From the NCBI GenBank assembly GCA_026419785.1, contig JAODTK010001566.1, positions 62,001 to 126,000 on the forward strand: a stretch of DNA of 64,000 nucleotides, given 5' to 3'. This stretch comes from Sclerodactyla briareus (Eukaryota > Echinodermata > Holothuroidea > Dendrochirotida > Sclerodactylidae). The notes under the pieces were generated by a model. The model did no database searches and was not told where the DNA came from. It was given only the letters and a program-made list of their open reading frames with translations. A program made the translations under genes and the position numbers. This document shows, in pieces, positions 47,891 through 62,159 of this stretch (its first letter is position 1; each line of letters starts with the position of its first letter).

Positions 47891-50800
47891 TTTAGTTTAG
47901 TTAGTGAATAAGGGTCAGGAGGAAGACAAAATCCTCATAAACGGACCCCGGGAGCCACCACATCCCAGGAAAGGAAAAATGCAACCAAACCCACTAAATA
48001 ATTCGCCCGTGATTCCTGAAAAATAAATCAAGGAATGTTCTTGAACGCATTCACACGCTTAGAGAGAACAACATTTTCAGGAAGACAATTTCCACTCATT
48101 GCTCACTCTCTGCAAGAAGGAATATTTTTACGAATGTCAATCTGCAGCGCTTGCCACGAAGCTTGAGACAGTGGATTCTATTTGCAGTAACATTGGGAAA
48201 ATCAAAGAAGTAGTGGAAGGACTGGCCATCGAGTCCATGGACATATTTGTTGAAAACCGGGATCAAGTCACCCACGAATACGCCTCGCCCCATGAGTTAA
48301 GACGAGAGCCTTTAATCTTTCCTCGTCGGATAAATTTTTCAGACATGTCATCATTCTAGTTGACTACGCTGAACGTTTCAATAACCTGCTTGGATTTTGC
48401 AAAGTAGGGATCCCACACTTGCACAGAATATTCAAGGTGCGGTCGCACCTGTTTGCGTGAACAGCTGACAACAAATCATGATCAGGAAAACTGATAGGAC
48501 GTTTAATCAAGCTAAGAATCCAATTACCTTCTTGGCTAGCACAGATTCGGCACACTGCTTGGAAGGTGCAAAGAAGAAATCAAAACAAACCCCAAGATCT
48601 TTTTCTGAAATGACCTCTGAATATTTTGCCATTTAACTTGAAGGAAAGCGTTTGGCGATTGTGAAAACCAAAACATGATAAACTTGCACTTGGGTCGACA
48701 TTGAAAAAACATTTGCCGTCGGAAAAAAGACATTTGGAAATTAATCCAGATCCAGTGGAACAATTTCGCATCATCATTTGAAAGACCTCCCGATAACAAC
48801 TTGTATAGTCCCTGCGAACTTCTTAACACTGGAATGAACAGAACCTTCCCGATCGTCAATATACGCCAGAAAGGAACGGCCCGAGAGAACCGATCTTGGG
48901 GAACACCCCACTAGTGACCTTTTGCCACAAGACGACCCCCCCCCGCCCATTAATGACAACTCGTTGTTCCCTATTTATGAATGCCACTCACGGGAATCCA
49001 CTTTAAGGGACATTCCCCTCAATTCCAAAGCTCTCCAACTTGAGAGACGCTCATGAGGAACCCTTGTTCAAAGCTTTTTGAAGTCCAGGGAATCATATCA
49101 ACAGCATTGCCGATATCAACAGAAACTAGTAACACTTCCATAAATTCCAAGGAATAGTCACAACACGAACGATATTTTTTTCCTGAACTGAACCCAGCTG
49201 AGAATCCCTAACTCAGACTATGACTCATTGAAAGAATAACTATATGACTCCCGAATGATGTTCCATTACTTGCAGACACACTAGTCAGACTGACTGGCCG
49301 TAATTACAAGGAACGAGAACGTTTACCTTCTTGAAAATAGGAGAAACATTTGCTTCTCCTCCAACATCCGGAACAACACCTTCTTGCAGAGTCCTTATTG
49401 AAAATAATAGCTAATGGAAAGACAACTCGTCGGCAAAGGGATTTTAGTAAGAAAGGAATTAAACTCCTGTCAGTCAGACCAGGAGCTTATCACTTTTGAG
49501 CTTCTGCAGTTTCTTCTTTACTAAACCAGGCGAGCACACCTTATTACCAATTACTATGCAGAGAAGAAACCCCCAACTAGGTCACTAAAATTTTCCAAGT
49601 TATCATGAGTAAAAACAGACGAGAAATAATAATTGGAACCTCGCCATCTCCTGGCTATCGCTGTGATTGTACTACCCGAGTCGGAATCTATCAAAGGACC
49701 AATGCTTGTACTTGGACTTTTGCTTCCCTCTCACATGAGAGAAAAATTCACGAGGATTCTCCTTGAAATAATTAGAGGCACTCTGCCTCTCAAAATCAAG
49801 TTTACCACCAGAATAAACGCCTGGACAAAACTTTTACTGAACTTTGAAATGCTCAAGCTCAGACACGGACCCAGAAGAACGAATAAAGTCGCAATAAATG
49901 TCGCTTACGTTCGATGTTTAGGAAAAATGCCCTATTCATCCAAGAAGGCCTATTGTTTCTTACTGCGACGTTTCTCCAAGGAACGTAAACTTTATAACCT
50001 CGTAACCGTTTCAATAGAAAACCATTCCAAGAAGAGTGAACAGCATTCTACTTTCTAACATTTACGCCCATCTATTTCGCTAAAAAACCTAGGAATGCCA
50101 TCGACATTGGCATTCGCGAAACAAGCGAACAAGCTCTACACTCCTGTGGGATATTGACGGAACGAGACCACATTGAAAGCTAAACTTTCGTGATCACTTG
50201 CACCAAGCGACCCCAGCTCTCTACCATTATCTACAGAAATCTGGATCCACTGCCTCAAAAATAATCCAAAATATTTGCTTTCGGTAGGCAATGTCCATGT
50301 GAGAACGGAAACAATTCTGCGTCATTGAACACAAGCAGCATTTTTTTTTTTTTAAAAAAACAAAAATCACTGACTGCACTAGTAACATCAGACCAAGAAA
50401 TTGGTAACTTGATGAAATCACCATAATTGATTTAACTCTTCCTAGAAAACTTCGAAAAGCATTGTCGGAAAGAAGAGCGTGTTGTCTTCAGAGCTATTTG
50501 GGCACGGTACACAACGGCCAACGAATAAAGGAACTGGGAATACCGGATGAGTTAGACGGAATTTCACACCAAACAGAGTTGACAAAACTTACAACAATAT
50601 CGGCCTTCTCAAAATAATTCAATCAGACCCACATACACAAAAATCCACCACCAATGACACAGGAGAGGATCAATCCTCTTTGCCTATAAACAACATAACC
50701 AGTAGGTGACCTTCGGCTGTGGAAATATCACTGTACAACAACGGACTCTTTATACCCATTACGCAGGCTTGCGTTTCCTGACAAAAAATCTTGCAAATAT

Positions 50801-52455
50801 CAAAACTTGGTCCTGATACTATGAACATTAGCACAGGAAAAAACAGCTGGCTAACATATCTATCGCTACTGTTGACCTCGCCAGACCTCCCAGTGCGATG
50901 CTTACGATTAACAAACCCTGCCAGTAAGCCTACGGACACCAGAAAACCCTCGCCCCCAATTTAGTTTAACATACCCTTCCACGCAGACAGTTACCAACTT
51001 GCCTAACATGAAAGCCACCGCCACCATGTAAGTGAAGAACATCCTTGCGAAAAGATCCCTCCTTCCCCAGAAACACGAAACACCAACAAAATGAACGCCC
51101 TCCGCGGTGCACTTAATTCTAACCACCTGTTGAGACCCGCTATCGTCCTCCCTGAACACGACCGTTCGAAACCTATGCCGCAAATCGCGACTTTCGACCC
51201 AATGGACTTCAGCCTGCAAGCAGTTCACGGATCGGGATCTTAGGACGTCATGACTGTCACCCCGGGAGATTTATTGGCCGATCCGACAACCACCACCTCC
51301 TCATCTCCACGACCCTATAACCCTCTCACTTAATATCGTTACCCTTGCTCCCGGAAAAGACAACACGCGTACGCGTCAGCTTATCTATGCGACGAATTCC
51401 CTGTCAAACATTAACGACAATCGAATCCCCCACCAGCAACACTTCCTTTAACTATCCCTCCCCCACCGTCCACCTTCACTTCGCATCAACCTAGACTGAA
51501 AATACCACGGCTCTGGACTGTTCGCCCCTCCTATGTACTCACACCCGCCCCCACGCAATCCAACTGACCCCCCTGAACTGCATCTCAAAACTGCCAGCCA
51601 CTTAAAAACTAATTAATAGTGTCATGGCAGGACCAACACTATTACGTTGTATCGGCCAGCAGCGCCCCTCTGAACCTCTCCCACTGACTGCTAGTGCCCC
51701 ACGCCTCGCTTCAAGCTTAGCTAGTCTATGACACTTCTGACATCTATAAATATACCCATCCGCCTTAGTGCCTCAAAGCTCACCCCTTAAAAACTCGCCA
51801 CGACACTCCCCACAAAAAAACTCAATCCACATTCGCAACCCTGAAGGCTTATCAGACTATTCTTCCTCCCATAACAGCAAATAAATAGAAGACAAGAGGT
51901 ACAGAGAATGAGAATAAAGAGGGGCACCACTACCAGTGAAAAAAATACTAATGCAAAAGAAAAAAAAAAAAAAGGTGAAGGGAAAAAGCACTCACAAACA
52001 TACCAATCGCCAAACACAATACGGCCGGCGGAATACAAAAGGAAGGTTACCGAGTTAACACGCAGCCACGCGGTCGAAGAACAAACGATAAACACAGTCC
52101 CCACACCACACCACAGGGACACAAATACTGAACCTCATACAGCAAAATTGGGTCTATGAAGGGGGCAAGGAAAACTCACCACCCACGGAGTAAGCTTAGG
52201 GCAGGATGCTACACGTAGAAGAGAACGATAGGCTGCAACTCCACACGATGACAAAATAGGATCAGACAAACACGCAAGAATAAAGAGATCCGTAGGAATC
52301 TAAGCATTGAGAAATCTCACGGCCCCGGGAAAAGATACAAAAACACAGATCACACAAGAATACGATACGAATGGATCACAAAAAAATGCAGAAATGAGAG
52401 GAAAATCAGTAGGAAAACAGAGCGATTTGCAAAATGTGAACTTGTCAGTGGTGTG
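47891..52455 (-). mobile_element. CR1/jockey-type LINE retrotransposon, copy 2 (decayed)
   Basis: Full-length relative of 41696-46290 in the same orientation, collinear from the (CTAAA) tail (47891-47904) to the 5' end (TTGCAAAATGTGAACTTGTC..GTGGTG, about 52455). Minus-strand frames carry DDAKLF (RT catalytic DD region, about 48770), then KCKFIMF and FLQVKWQNIQ (about 48660), and endonuclease traces near 50700-50800. Differences from copy 1 are chiefly small indels, so neither copy is coding as written. The 5' flank differs from that of copy 1, which supports two separate insertions of the same family. Confidence 0.85.
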
Positions 52456-53329
52456 GCCAGTTGCCCAGCCCAGTGACCAAACTTGGAATCGATGTTCATC
52501 GACCCTGGGATATTTCTCGCTTTGGGAAGTTCAAGGTCAATGTAACTGAAGGGCACAATAGGCTATTATATGTAAGATGTCAAAATCTCATTTCCAGTTT
52601 AGTTTTCAATGCATTAGATTTTTCTGAAAATTTGTCATGAAGTCATGGGTTGGTGACTTCCTTCCAGCTCGAGTACAGTTCAGGATGTGATGTCATATAA
52701 TAGCATCAAAACAGTCAACCATCGGGTAAAAAAGAAGTATTATGGGCCGGCCCCTCTAAACAGTCACCCTTTGATTGAAGTTGACCAAAATGGGACACAA
52801 TGTCGGTCATTGACACCTGGAACATCTTTGGGAACACAGAAAGGTCAAGTTTCAAAGGGCACCAAAGTGGCACAATCAGTTCATTTGATGAAAGAGAGAG
52901 TAGTTAGGGACAACTTGTTGAAATTACACTTGCAAGCCATGAGGTGGTAAGAAGAAGGAAACAGCAGGAAGGCAGAGCATTCCAAAAGTAAGAAAGAAAT
53001 TATGAAAGTTGAAGAGGAATTGGAAACGACAACACGTGTGAGCTGCATGGATACGGACAAGATAGTCAAAGATGCCCCAGGGGCATGAACAACTGTGAAT
53101 GATTGGAAGCCCTTTATTTCCCACAGATGTTCTTGTTCACGCTTCATGGTATTATATAACACAGCATCAAAAATCTGTGAACCAGGCTGAAAAAAAACAC
53201 ATGCAGGATGACATTTGCTGAAACAGCCTTTGTGGCCACCAATTGGGCATTCGTCGAATATATTTGTTACTTTGTGGTAAATTGTTGCCAAACAGAGCAC
53301 CTATAGTCTGAAGCGCAACCCATACAAAA
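52456..53329. other. Unassigned sequence after LINE copy 2
   Basis: No gene recognised. A piece around 52600-52640 (CAATGCATTAGATTTTTCTG..TGTCATGA) resembles intron sequence near 9820-9850, suggesting an old dispersed repeat. Open frames on both strands at 52687-53300 lack recognisable features. Confidence 0.4.
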
Positions 53330-53910
53330 GGTATCACATATTCCATTGCCAAGAGACCCCAATGTGCAGCTATGTGTTGAATGGGCACGAAAATCCAATT
53401 AATTTTCACAAGTTTTCCAACAATGCTGAGTTAACTTGAAGTTTTCATTTAATTTCTTACAAACGATGAGCACCTGGTGCAAGCAGCTCCAAATCACCAA
53501 TTGATACCAAATCTTTCATTGCAAGAGATCAATGTGCAGGCTGTGGTGGGTAATGGTTCAAGAAATCCAATTAATTTTCACAAGACTCCACACCAATGCC
53601 TGATTTAACTTGAATGTTTTCCATTTCCTTTCTACAACGAGAAAGCACCATGGTACTGCACTGCAGCAGCTCAACCCACCCAATTGTACCAAATTTTAAT
53701 TGCAAAGAGACCAATGTGCAGCTATGGGGTGATGGTCAAGAACATCCAATTAATTTTAACAAGATTCCACACAATGGCCGATTTTGAAACTTGAATGTTT
53801 TCCCATTTCATTGCTACACAAATGAGAGCACAAGGGTGCCGCAGCTCAAAACCACCCCCCCAATTGTCCCAAATATTTCATTGCAAAGAGATCAATGTGC
53901 AGGAGAGATG
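53330..53910 (+). repeat. Tandem repeat, monomer about 170-185 bp, three and a half units
   Basis: Units share ATTGC.A.GAGA.CAATGTGCAG, TCCAATTAATTTTCACAAG, CAATGC.GA.TTAACTTGAA and GTTTTCCATTTC, then GCAGCTC.AA.CACC.CCAATTG. Starts recur around 53340, 53515, 53695 and 53875. Confidence 0.75.
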
Positions 53911-54924
53911 CATTTTTGCAATGTGTTCCACAACAAAAGCTAATCGGACTGTCCTATTACAAATGATGTCTTTATAAAAAACACTGTGAAAGAGGCAACA
54001 CTCTAGAAATTATGGTACAAATTCAAGGAAACTTGTATTCTTTGCAGGAGATGCATTTGGTAATTCAACAAAAGCTGTTTGTATTCCATGCAAGCCAAAA
54101 ACAGTCAATGACCACTGTGTTCATCCAAAAGAATGACCATTATGGTGGCCAAAATTTATTCCACATAATCGCTTGTTGATCCCTTAAATTGACCATGGTC
54201 AATGTTTTACCCCAGCAATTCAATGAAACTTGTGTCCACATTTGGTTTAACATCCATCGAAGAATAAATAATTGTGGTCAACAAGAAGGCCAATTTCACT
54301 TAGTGGCCCATCGTCCCCTATGCAACAAGGTCATAGATCCCCAGCATTCAATATTGTACTATATTTTGGCAAACATACATCACAGAAGACTATGAATTGA
54401 GGCCAGAATGGCAATTCACACAATGGCCGATGGTGCCCCTTTAATGACCCTCTAATGCTGAGCTTAACATGGTTCAACATCCAAGATTTCATACATGAAG
54501 AAAGAACAATTTGGCCCGAAAAGGCTTAATTTTACACAATGACCATGGTGCTCCTTCAATGCACCTTTGCCTTATATGGGTCAAAGATGCCTAAGGGAAG
54601 TCAATGGACATTGTGTTCCACATTTGGTCAGCATCCATCAAAGAATGGCCAGAGAAAGGCAATTTCCACACGATGGTCTATGTGACCCTTCCAATGACCT
54701 TAAACAATTCACATAGACAAAGATGCCTCAAGAGGTACTCAATGAACCCTGTGATGTGACTATTGGAGGCCCATAAGCTTCTTTCACCAGATGTTACTGT
54801 TGTAAACTCCAATGGACTTCCAACACAACATTCACACACTATGTGACCAAGCTGAAAAACCACCACGCGAGGAACATATTATGACATTATAATGCCTTTG
54901 TAGGCGGAAGCACACACTTTTTGT
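53911..54924. other. Unassigned sequence, possibly decayed repeat
   Basis: No coding region recognised. Phrases such as CCACATTTGGTT.A.CATCCATC..AAGAAT and GGCCAATTTCAC.CA.TGGC recur at loose intervals (about 54236, 54615), hinting at an old tandem structure of a few hundred bases. Confidence 0.35.
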
Positions 54925-55385
54925 GGATGGGATGGATTAGATAGAATGATGTAATGGACAGAGGATGGGGGGAGGACAGTTAGGATGGATGAGCTGGATG
55001 GATAGATGTGAGAAATGGATGGGCTGCATGGATAAGATGAATGGGATTGGGGTTGGATAGACCGTATGGACAGAGGGATAGGTTGGGATTTGAATGGATG
55101 GATTAGAAGGCTGGTGAGATGGATAGAGGGATGGAGGGATAGATGGATGGGTTGGATAGAAGAATGGATGGGTGAATGGGGTGGATAGATGCTGGATGGG
55201 ATGGGATAGAGGCTGGATGGAGGATAGAGGGATGACATGGATCGATGGATGAGAGGGTGGACGGTTGGCTAGATCATATGGATAGCGGAAATGGATAGAG
55301 GAACCGGGAGGGATGAATGGGGGATAGATGGCTGGATGGGGATGGATAGATGGATGGGATGGATTGGATAGAAAGAATTGACATT
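54925..55385 (+). repeat. GGAT/GATA-rich simple-sequence tract
   Basis: About 460 bases built almost only from GGAT, GATA and GATG tetramers (for example GGATGGATAGATGGATGGGA). It is imperfect throughout. The minus-strand frame of SIHPSIHP type is a by-product. Confidence 0.85.
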
Positions 55386-58300
55386 GCGGATCACATGGTC
55401 ACCCGAATAAATGGTTGAACTAAAAAAAGGCCTATTGATCCCTAGATGGATGATATAGATTAGAATGGCATGCAGATTAACCAGATAGGCTTAGCTGGTG
55501 TGAGCTAAAATGCATCTCTCCCTACAAACAGCAATTGGTGTCTTCTTAGACATTTACCAAAAACTTCAACATTTGGTCTTCTTGCAAGACATTTTGGTAC
55601 ATCTGTACGGTTTGAGATTTCATGGTTTGCATTAGGCAGTTACAGAATAGAGGTCCTGGAATGCATCTTGACTGTACAGCTAAATCAGGAAAGGACTCCA
55701 TTCCATAGTAGATACTGTGGTCCAGGCAGTTCCTCACCATCCTTCATTGTCTGTGTGATTTTTTTTTTGAGCGAACATTTTAAAAAGGTAGCGAGAAGTA
55801 GGAGAAAGTGGATTTTCAGAAGAAGAAAAAATGGAGGAGAAGTAGGAGGCAAGGGCTAAAAGTAGGAGGAGTTGAAAAAATAGGAGCCTGTTGCATTCAT
55901 GGAGACAGTTCAGGGATTACTCATTCAGGGGAAATTCCAGCCAAATATTTAAATGTCATTATGATGTGATTAAAAACTTGCCAATCAACTTTGTTCATGT
56001 TCATAGCATGTTCCGGTTATGATATTTTTCGAAGATAACAAATAATCACTGCTTAATTGGCAATTTTGCAAATTGGCAAATTTGATGACGTCCCCCACTC
56101 ATCATCAACACAAGTTGAGAGAAAATGTTAAGAAATTACATCTTTCCATTATGATTGTAGATATGACGTCAAATAAATGTTGCCGTTTGCCGAAACAGCA
56201 CCACCACCCACCTTATCACGCGAAAATTTCGCAGAGGGAAGCCCATATCTTTCCCAACCCCCCTCCCCCCCCGACGAACCTGCTATTATGAACATCGGAA
56301 CAAAGTGATAATTGAATGATTTGTTATTCTATTCAACCTAAGAAGAGCTAAAGGCTGGAAGTTTCACCTTTAAGGGATTGGGTCAGCTAATATGGTAAAT
56401 TGGTGGATCAAGATGAGCAAACATTTCCCACATATTGAACTGGATGAACAGGATAGTTGGTTTGGTTATAATGAGGACAGAGGTTCCCCAGGGGTTATTT
56501 AGAGTTTTGCCCCCCAATTACTCAAAACTCTCCTATGAAAAAAATTGAATACGATCAAGAAGTTGGACAGTATTATGATCGATCGGATCGCATGTGGCCC
56601 GGCTACCTCGCCAAGATGAGGTCAAATGTCATTGAAGGGTAGTTTCAACAAATTGTACTTTGCACAGTGCTCTATTGCATTGCAGCAACTGAACAGATGA
56701 GCCACTGTGCCATTGCAGTGGCTTACAGAGACTTTTTTTTCTTAGGGGGGGGGGTGGGAAGGTTGGGACCCCAAGGGAAGTGCGCCCCTATTTATAGCCT
56801 CACTATCCTTATTGGCAAATAATGCAATTATGGCACTTAGACACATGACGTCACAATATAAGTAACAGCGTGAAAAATGTGGTTTTTGTGTTTGTGGTTT
56901 ATTTTTAAAAAATATAAAAAAATTAGGGGGGGGGGGGTTCGACCAAACCCCCTTGCATATGCCACTGTGCCATTGGCACTCTTAGTAAAGCATATGATGA
57001 TAACCAAACAACTAAGACCCCAGCCTCCTCGATCAAAAAAACAAAACAAAAAAAAAAAAAGTTGAAAAAAAACCAACAAATCTCAGATGTTTTCATCAAA
57101 TCACATGTATATTCAAGAAGCTCATAAGAAAAAAGTTAGGTTTTAAACTTCAGGTACCTCTTGCCATGAAGCTGAAGGATTGAGGATTCCAGAGAAAGGA
57201 GACAATTTCCAATAGAACAGAGTGGTTAGATTAGGCAAAGATATTCAGAATAGGCTGAGGTACGACACAGTAACTGTCAAATAATGAAAACCTAAATTCC
57301 ATTTTAAACAAATATTTATGAGAATTTGCGAGGATAAACCTCAGCCTCCTCAGCAATTATTCAGGAGGGGTGTGTGTTAAAGCACTTCCCATTCTCAATT
57401 TTGTGGGTTGCGACAAACTTACACAAACTGAGCCACTCACCCATTCATAGTAGATATTCCACCACCTTGTATTACCCTTAGCACAGGCACATGGAGCAAG
57501 TCTTGAAGTATTGTCAGTGATGTCGACTTCCGACCGTGACTAAGCACTGCTTCAATGATTCTATGTCGCCTAATAGCAGCCGCATCGTTCAGCTTCACAT
57601 AGGTCACCTCCTGGTTATGAAGGTACCAGGCAGAGTCATCCTGTAGGGATGCGGGGGGACAGTCCCGTCAAACCGCCCCGTATCCGTGTGAAGGGCACGT
57701 GGTTTTTTGGGGGGTCTCTATCGCGTACTCAGGGGGCCACGAACGGCGTTCCTGTCCCCCTACGGACCAAGACATATCGGCATCGGTATTTGGTTTTTCC
57801 TTTTTCTTCTTTCCCCCCTTCCACCCTTGCCACCCTTTTTACACACTTCTTTTCCTTCTTCTCGTAGGCTGATAATAAATAGGTCTTGTGCACATACTTT
57901 TTAGCTGCTATAAAGTCCCCATAGTTGATAACACCTTCTTTTGTTTTATCGTGGAGTTGAAATAATCTGAATCTTCCTCATCGGATCGAGTTGCGTCCAG
58001 TGGTCATGAAAAATCTAGAAATCATTCTCTTGATATGACATCATTCTTATCTGAGTCTAATGTCGCAAAACTTCCTTCAGTTTAGCCCGTTTTCCAATGT
58101 CCAGTCATACAAACAGGTACGGCCCATTGGTCTGTCGGTTTGGCTTTGCTCAGATGAAGCTTTTTGGATAGGTTTCTCTGCTTTCTTGAATTCTTTGAGC
58201 ATCTTTAAGCCGTTGTGTCTTAGCAATTGCCTTGGGGAGTAATCCTTCCTAATTTTTAACCATTTGCCAAGCAGCCTGCGAAGATGAAATGTAAATCAGT

Positions 58301-58449
58301 CGAAAATTACGGACATTAGCATAAAGAAATGAACCTAACTACGAAACAGACGTTGTGATTTCATATCCACATACTCAAGTGAAATGGAGATTTACAGGCA
58401 GTAATGATAGACTTATGAGAGTGGATATTTTAAATGACAATATACTAGA
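55386..58449. other. Unassigned intergenic stretch
   Basis: No gene recognised. It holds a purine-rich AGTAGGAG tract (55797-55890) and poly-G tracts near 56745 and 56930. It also holds a CpG-rich fragment at about 57645-57780 (GGACAGTCCCGTCAAACCGC), probably a mobile-element piece. AT-rich sequence makes up the rest. Confidence 0.4.
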
Positions 58450-59650
58450 GTGGCTGGGGGACTCAAGTCGTGACTCAAAGTCCAATGACTCGGACTCAAA
58501 CCAAAGAATAAGGGACTCGGTCCAGTCCTGGTCCGAGTCCCTATTTTGCAAATACAGAACTGATTCTCGATCGTTCAAGAGAAAACCAAGATAATACGCA
58601 ACAACGCTCTCCTGAAAAGTTTCCCAAACTTTTACCCACATACTTCCGACTGACGATGTCTAAATTAGAGGAATTACATCATTCCACACAGCTCGCCCGT
58701 TTTATGGTCAAGAAATCAATTATGAGATAAAGATACATGCTAAAAAAAAAACTATACATTGTGCGAAGAGTTAAAAACAATTGTTTGCATTCAAATGAAT
58801 GTGATATTACTAAGAAACATGACGGCATTTTCAGTTAAATGAACGTAACCACGAACTTAACACAACCTGGATAATATAAAAGGATATAATAATAATCAAA
58901 TCTTGTTTTGAGAAAGATTTATAGCATAGCTCTCATCTCACTTGTTCCAATGTTGTTGGATACTACTTTCTTCACAATGTGCTCTCATATTTTGTTATGT
59001 AACGTAACTGGCAGTGGGTATTCTACTTCCTGCCTACATGGTAAATCTATGTGAATAGATCATGGGGAAGTTCCCGGCAGGCGGTGTAATTCTCTATAAT
59101 TCAAGGGGTGCAAATCTTCTGCCTCCGCGAACATTTGCAGTACCCTTTTTGATATCTCTCGATCGCTATGCGTCATCTCATTTATTCAATTGAATAGAAT
59201 AACGATAGTGAGATGTGAATAGGATAATGGTATGTAATTAAAAGAATGATCACGGGAGGGAGATGGTTCATCATGAAGAAGCTTCCCATAAAAAAAGGAG
59301 ATGAATGTGTAGAAGCATTTCCTTCTCTATGCTTTTCAATGCAAGATAATGCATGCATTGAATTTGACAAATTTAATTTTCAAATTTCATATTGTTTATA
59401 AGCTTTTTTTTGTTTGGGATGTGCCTGTACTTCAGCGATCATGCCACCAAGGCAACTCCTGTGTGTGTCGCACCCAAAGTATAGTTTTATGCCCTTTATA
59501 TCCGGCTATCAGGTAAACCATAGACCTCTGATATTCGCACCTGTCCCTTAGGTTTGACCATCCCATAGTCTCTACTCTGAAGTATTTTATGTTATTACAT
59601 TTTAAACAGTAGCCGCTCTGCCAATTTAAGCCTTGCCCGGTATATAACAC
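58450..59650 (+). mobile_element. Copy of the hAT-like element interior (truncated)
   Basis: Starts in GACTCGG-type repeats (58460-58545) followed by TTTTGCAAATACAGAACTGA. It then follows the interior of 38022-40502: GATACATGCTAA, TATACATTGTGC, TTAACACAACCTGGA, TTTATAGCATAGCTCTCA, GGAGGGAGATGGTTCA, CTTCCCATAAAAAAAGGAGA and GTAGCCGCT.TGCC. It has one, not two, interior units and lacks the CAGTGCTGAAG ends. Confidence 0.75.
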
Positions 59651-62159
59651 GCAATAACAGCGGTTGTTAACTGACCGTGTCGCACTGCTCGCCGGTTTTG
59701 GCGTGACATGCGCGGGCGTGTGGGGCCTCCCCGTCCCGACCCGGTGGGCGCCAAGGGCGCTGACCCCTGCTGAAAACCTGGTAAAATTCATACTGAGCGA
59801 GCGACCTTCCGACTCCGCCCAGCAGCTGCTACATCTTGTGTTGCCATGTCCCCGCCAAATCGGCACACCTAGGGGCGACACTAAGGCGAACAATAAATAT
59901 TACACAGGTCTAAAACCCTTAAACCAGGACCCCTGCTGGAACGCGCCCGCAGACTCGTGCACCTTGCAAAGAGATGTGTGTAATTTAACCCATAACACTG
60001 TCTACCATTATAAAATCGTTGATATATGATTGAGTTTTGGAAAATACGGTCTCGCACTGGAGACTGAGTCGTATAAAACGCTACATCCACGCCCAGGCAA
60101 CAACCATTCAATCTTCAAGTGCATTCTATTTAGGGATGTTTAAAGGACAACGCAGGCTTGGATACACCTGACTGGGTTTAATGGAAAACTTTTCAGATAG
60201 GTCCAAATCCCATTTCATCAATGTTCCGATGTGGAGTTAGTGGCCTTCAAATTTGCTTATTATGCACCGAAAATTGGGGAGAATCCCAATTGCATAATGA
60301 CGTGCACTGAACGTTCCCACTTGGACAACCTCGGAAGTTATGTTATGTATTTCATGTTTCATTTCTTGAATAAGTCAACATTCAAAAGTATGATGTCTTT
60401 CTCCTTCATAACAACCCACCCCGCCGCACTCCACAGTACACTACACCACACACCCCCACCCTACAGCAACCCCTCCTCCCCTCCACAACATAAGACACCT
60501 TTTTTTACCAAACACCAAAGATTTACCAAGTGACAAATACCCACCCCACTACGCTGTGACACGGCCCAAACTCAATCACCGGACAAAAACTTCAAGGACT
60601 GTAACTCCGTAATGGAAAAGTCATATGAACATTTAGTTTTCTCAGCTAATCCTAGCCTCGTTCTCCAGATAATACATAGCTCTTTTGTCCACTCAATATT
60701 TATCCTGCAGTTGTTTTTGAGCAGGGACGAAAATAAGGTCTCTTGGACCGAGCTCTATGTGGTCCCAAAAGTAGAGCCCGGTCATTCAAGATCAGGAGAA
60801 GAAACCGTGGCTCTCTTTGGGGATACCAGGCTCCAATTTTCCAAATCAACATTTTACATAGTTTTGTTATGTAGTGTGTTTGCAAACAATGAAGTACATT
60901 GAGTTATACTATATGAATTCAGTAAAAACAGAAGTCAAATACATGAATGCCCACATCCCTACATCTTTCTTTCACAGGTGACCACTACAGCATGCCTAGG
61001 TTACGTTACACAATGTCGAATCCTAGAGTTTCATATATGCCAACTCTCGTTCTGACAAAGACATCTCACACAACTTATGGCCTATGTGTCTGCTACTTCG
61101 TACGTTGTTTAATAGTTTATTCTTCGCTGCAAAACTTTCAGGCCAACGATACTCGGGGAGCGAGAGGTACGTGAAAGTCGCGCGGAATGCTGTAGCTAGG
61201 GAACAGGGCCGTGAAGTTAGGTCAAAGATATCAGTTCATATCGTTTTTTTCAAGGGGGATTTTGAAATCTCGGGGGGGGGGGGGGGTTTCTCAGAAAATA
61301 GTAAGCAGTTCTTTGGTACAAGCATACCCGCCGCAACAGTCGCCACATCGCCAATTATTAACAATAGGATGTGTTTGTCAGGGGTTACAGTGCTCCCATT
61401 TGCCCAAGTTTGTCTCCCTGAGTCCCTCTCTCCAATCAACTGCACTGCAAACTATTGTTACACAAGTTCCCTGTATATAGACGGTGGGTACCTGGGGATA
61501 ATCCCCCATGCCATAGCCATTCTGCTTCCAACCCATAGCAACATGACTGCCCCCGAAGGGCAAATCCTGCAACGGCAACATTTCTTCTGGCCCATAGTGA
61601 ATGTTCTTCCCAGGCAAATGGATTTTGTGTGAATAAATAAGAAACACAAATGCTAGTTTTCATGGCTTCACTCAATTCCACATGGTAGCCAGCAGTACAC
61701 CTGAGCTACTGAACTTGCTATGATTTTGTACAGGGGCCTAGATCCAGGAAAAGGGTTATTGAAGACACCTTGCAAATAACATGAATTCAATCTTTTGTGA
61801 AATGTGTTTGATTCAAACCCATCTACATGCTCGTTATTTTGATGATTTTTTAAATGTTTTCAGATTGCAGATTTTAACATTAGTTTACAATTTACAGTGA
61901 TTTGGTCCCATTCAACATGGTTAACATAGAATGTGTAAATACACCAGTTACCCAAATCATGTTCAACGAACGTTTCGTTTCGATGTGTGGGCTGAAAAAT
62001 AGTGTTTTCTCCCATGTCTACAGTTGTTACGATGTCTGACACACAATTATATGAGGATGCACATATGGATGGTTGAAAAGAGTGCAAAAATTTACTATTC
62101 CTGTTGTGAAAGGAAACCAGTGCGGGGACATTCCCACATACAAATTATTTTGTGGGGAT
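59651..62159. other. Unassigned stretch with long overlapping open frames
   Basis: The GC-rich segment 59680-59880 is open on both strands (plus frame 59664-60029; minus frame 59432-59893). The segment 61300-61630 is open in several frames (the longest runs 61084-61632 on +, interrupted by a G run near 61271-61286). None has recognisable domains, splice structure or start context, so I do not call genes here. A CACC-rich tract lies at 60417-60490. Confidence 0.35.

Noticed and set aside
54879-55238. Minus-strand frame of SIHPSIHPSS type
   Set aside because: Translation of the GGAT/GATA simple repeat.
57645-57870. CpG-rich frame KPPRIRVKGTWFFGG as a candidate exon
   Set aside because: Isolated, no splice partners or start context, and followed by low-complexity T/C-rich sequence; more likely a repeat fragment.
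59432-60029. Overlapping long frames on both strands in GC-rich DNA
   Set aside because: GC-rich sequence lacks stop codons; neither strand shows a known motif. Kept only as an unassigned stretch.
61084-61632. Longest plus-strand frame (182 codons)
   Set aside because: It contains a G-run-derived Gly tract; the same segment is open in several frames on both strands, and no domain or signal is recognisable. The sequence is also indel-prone.
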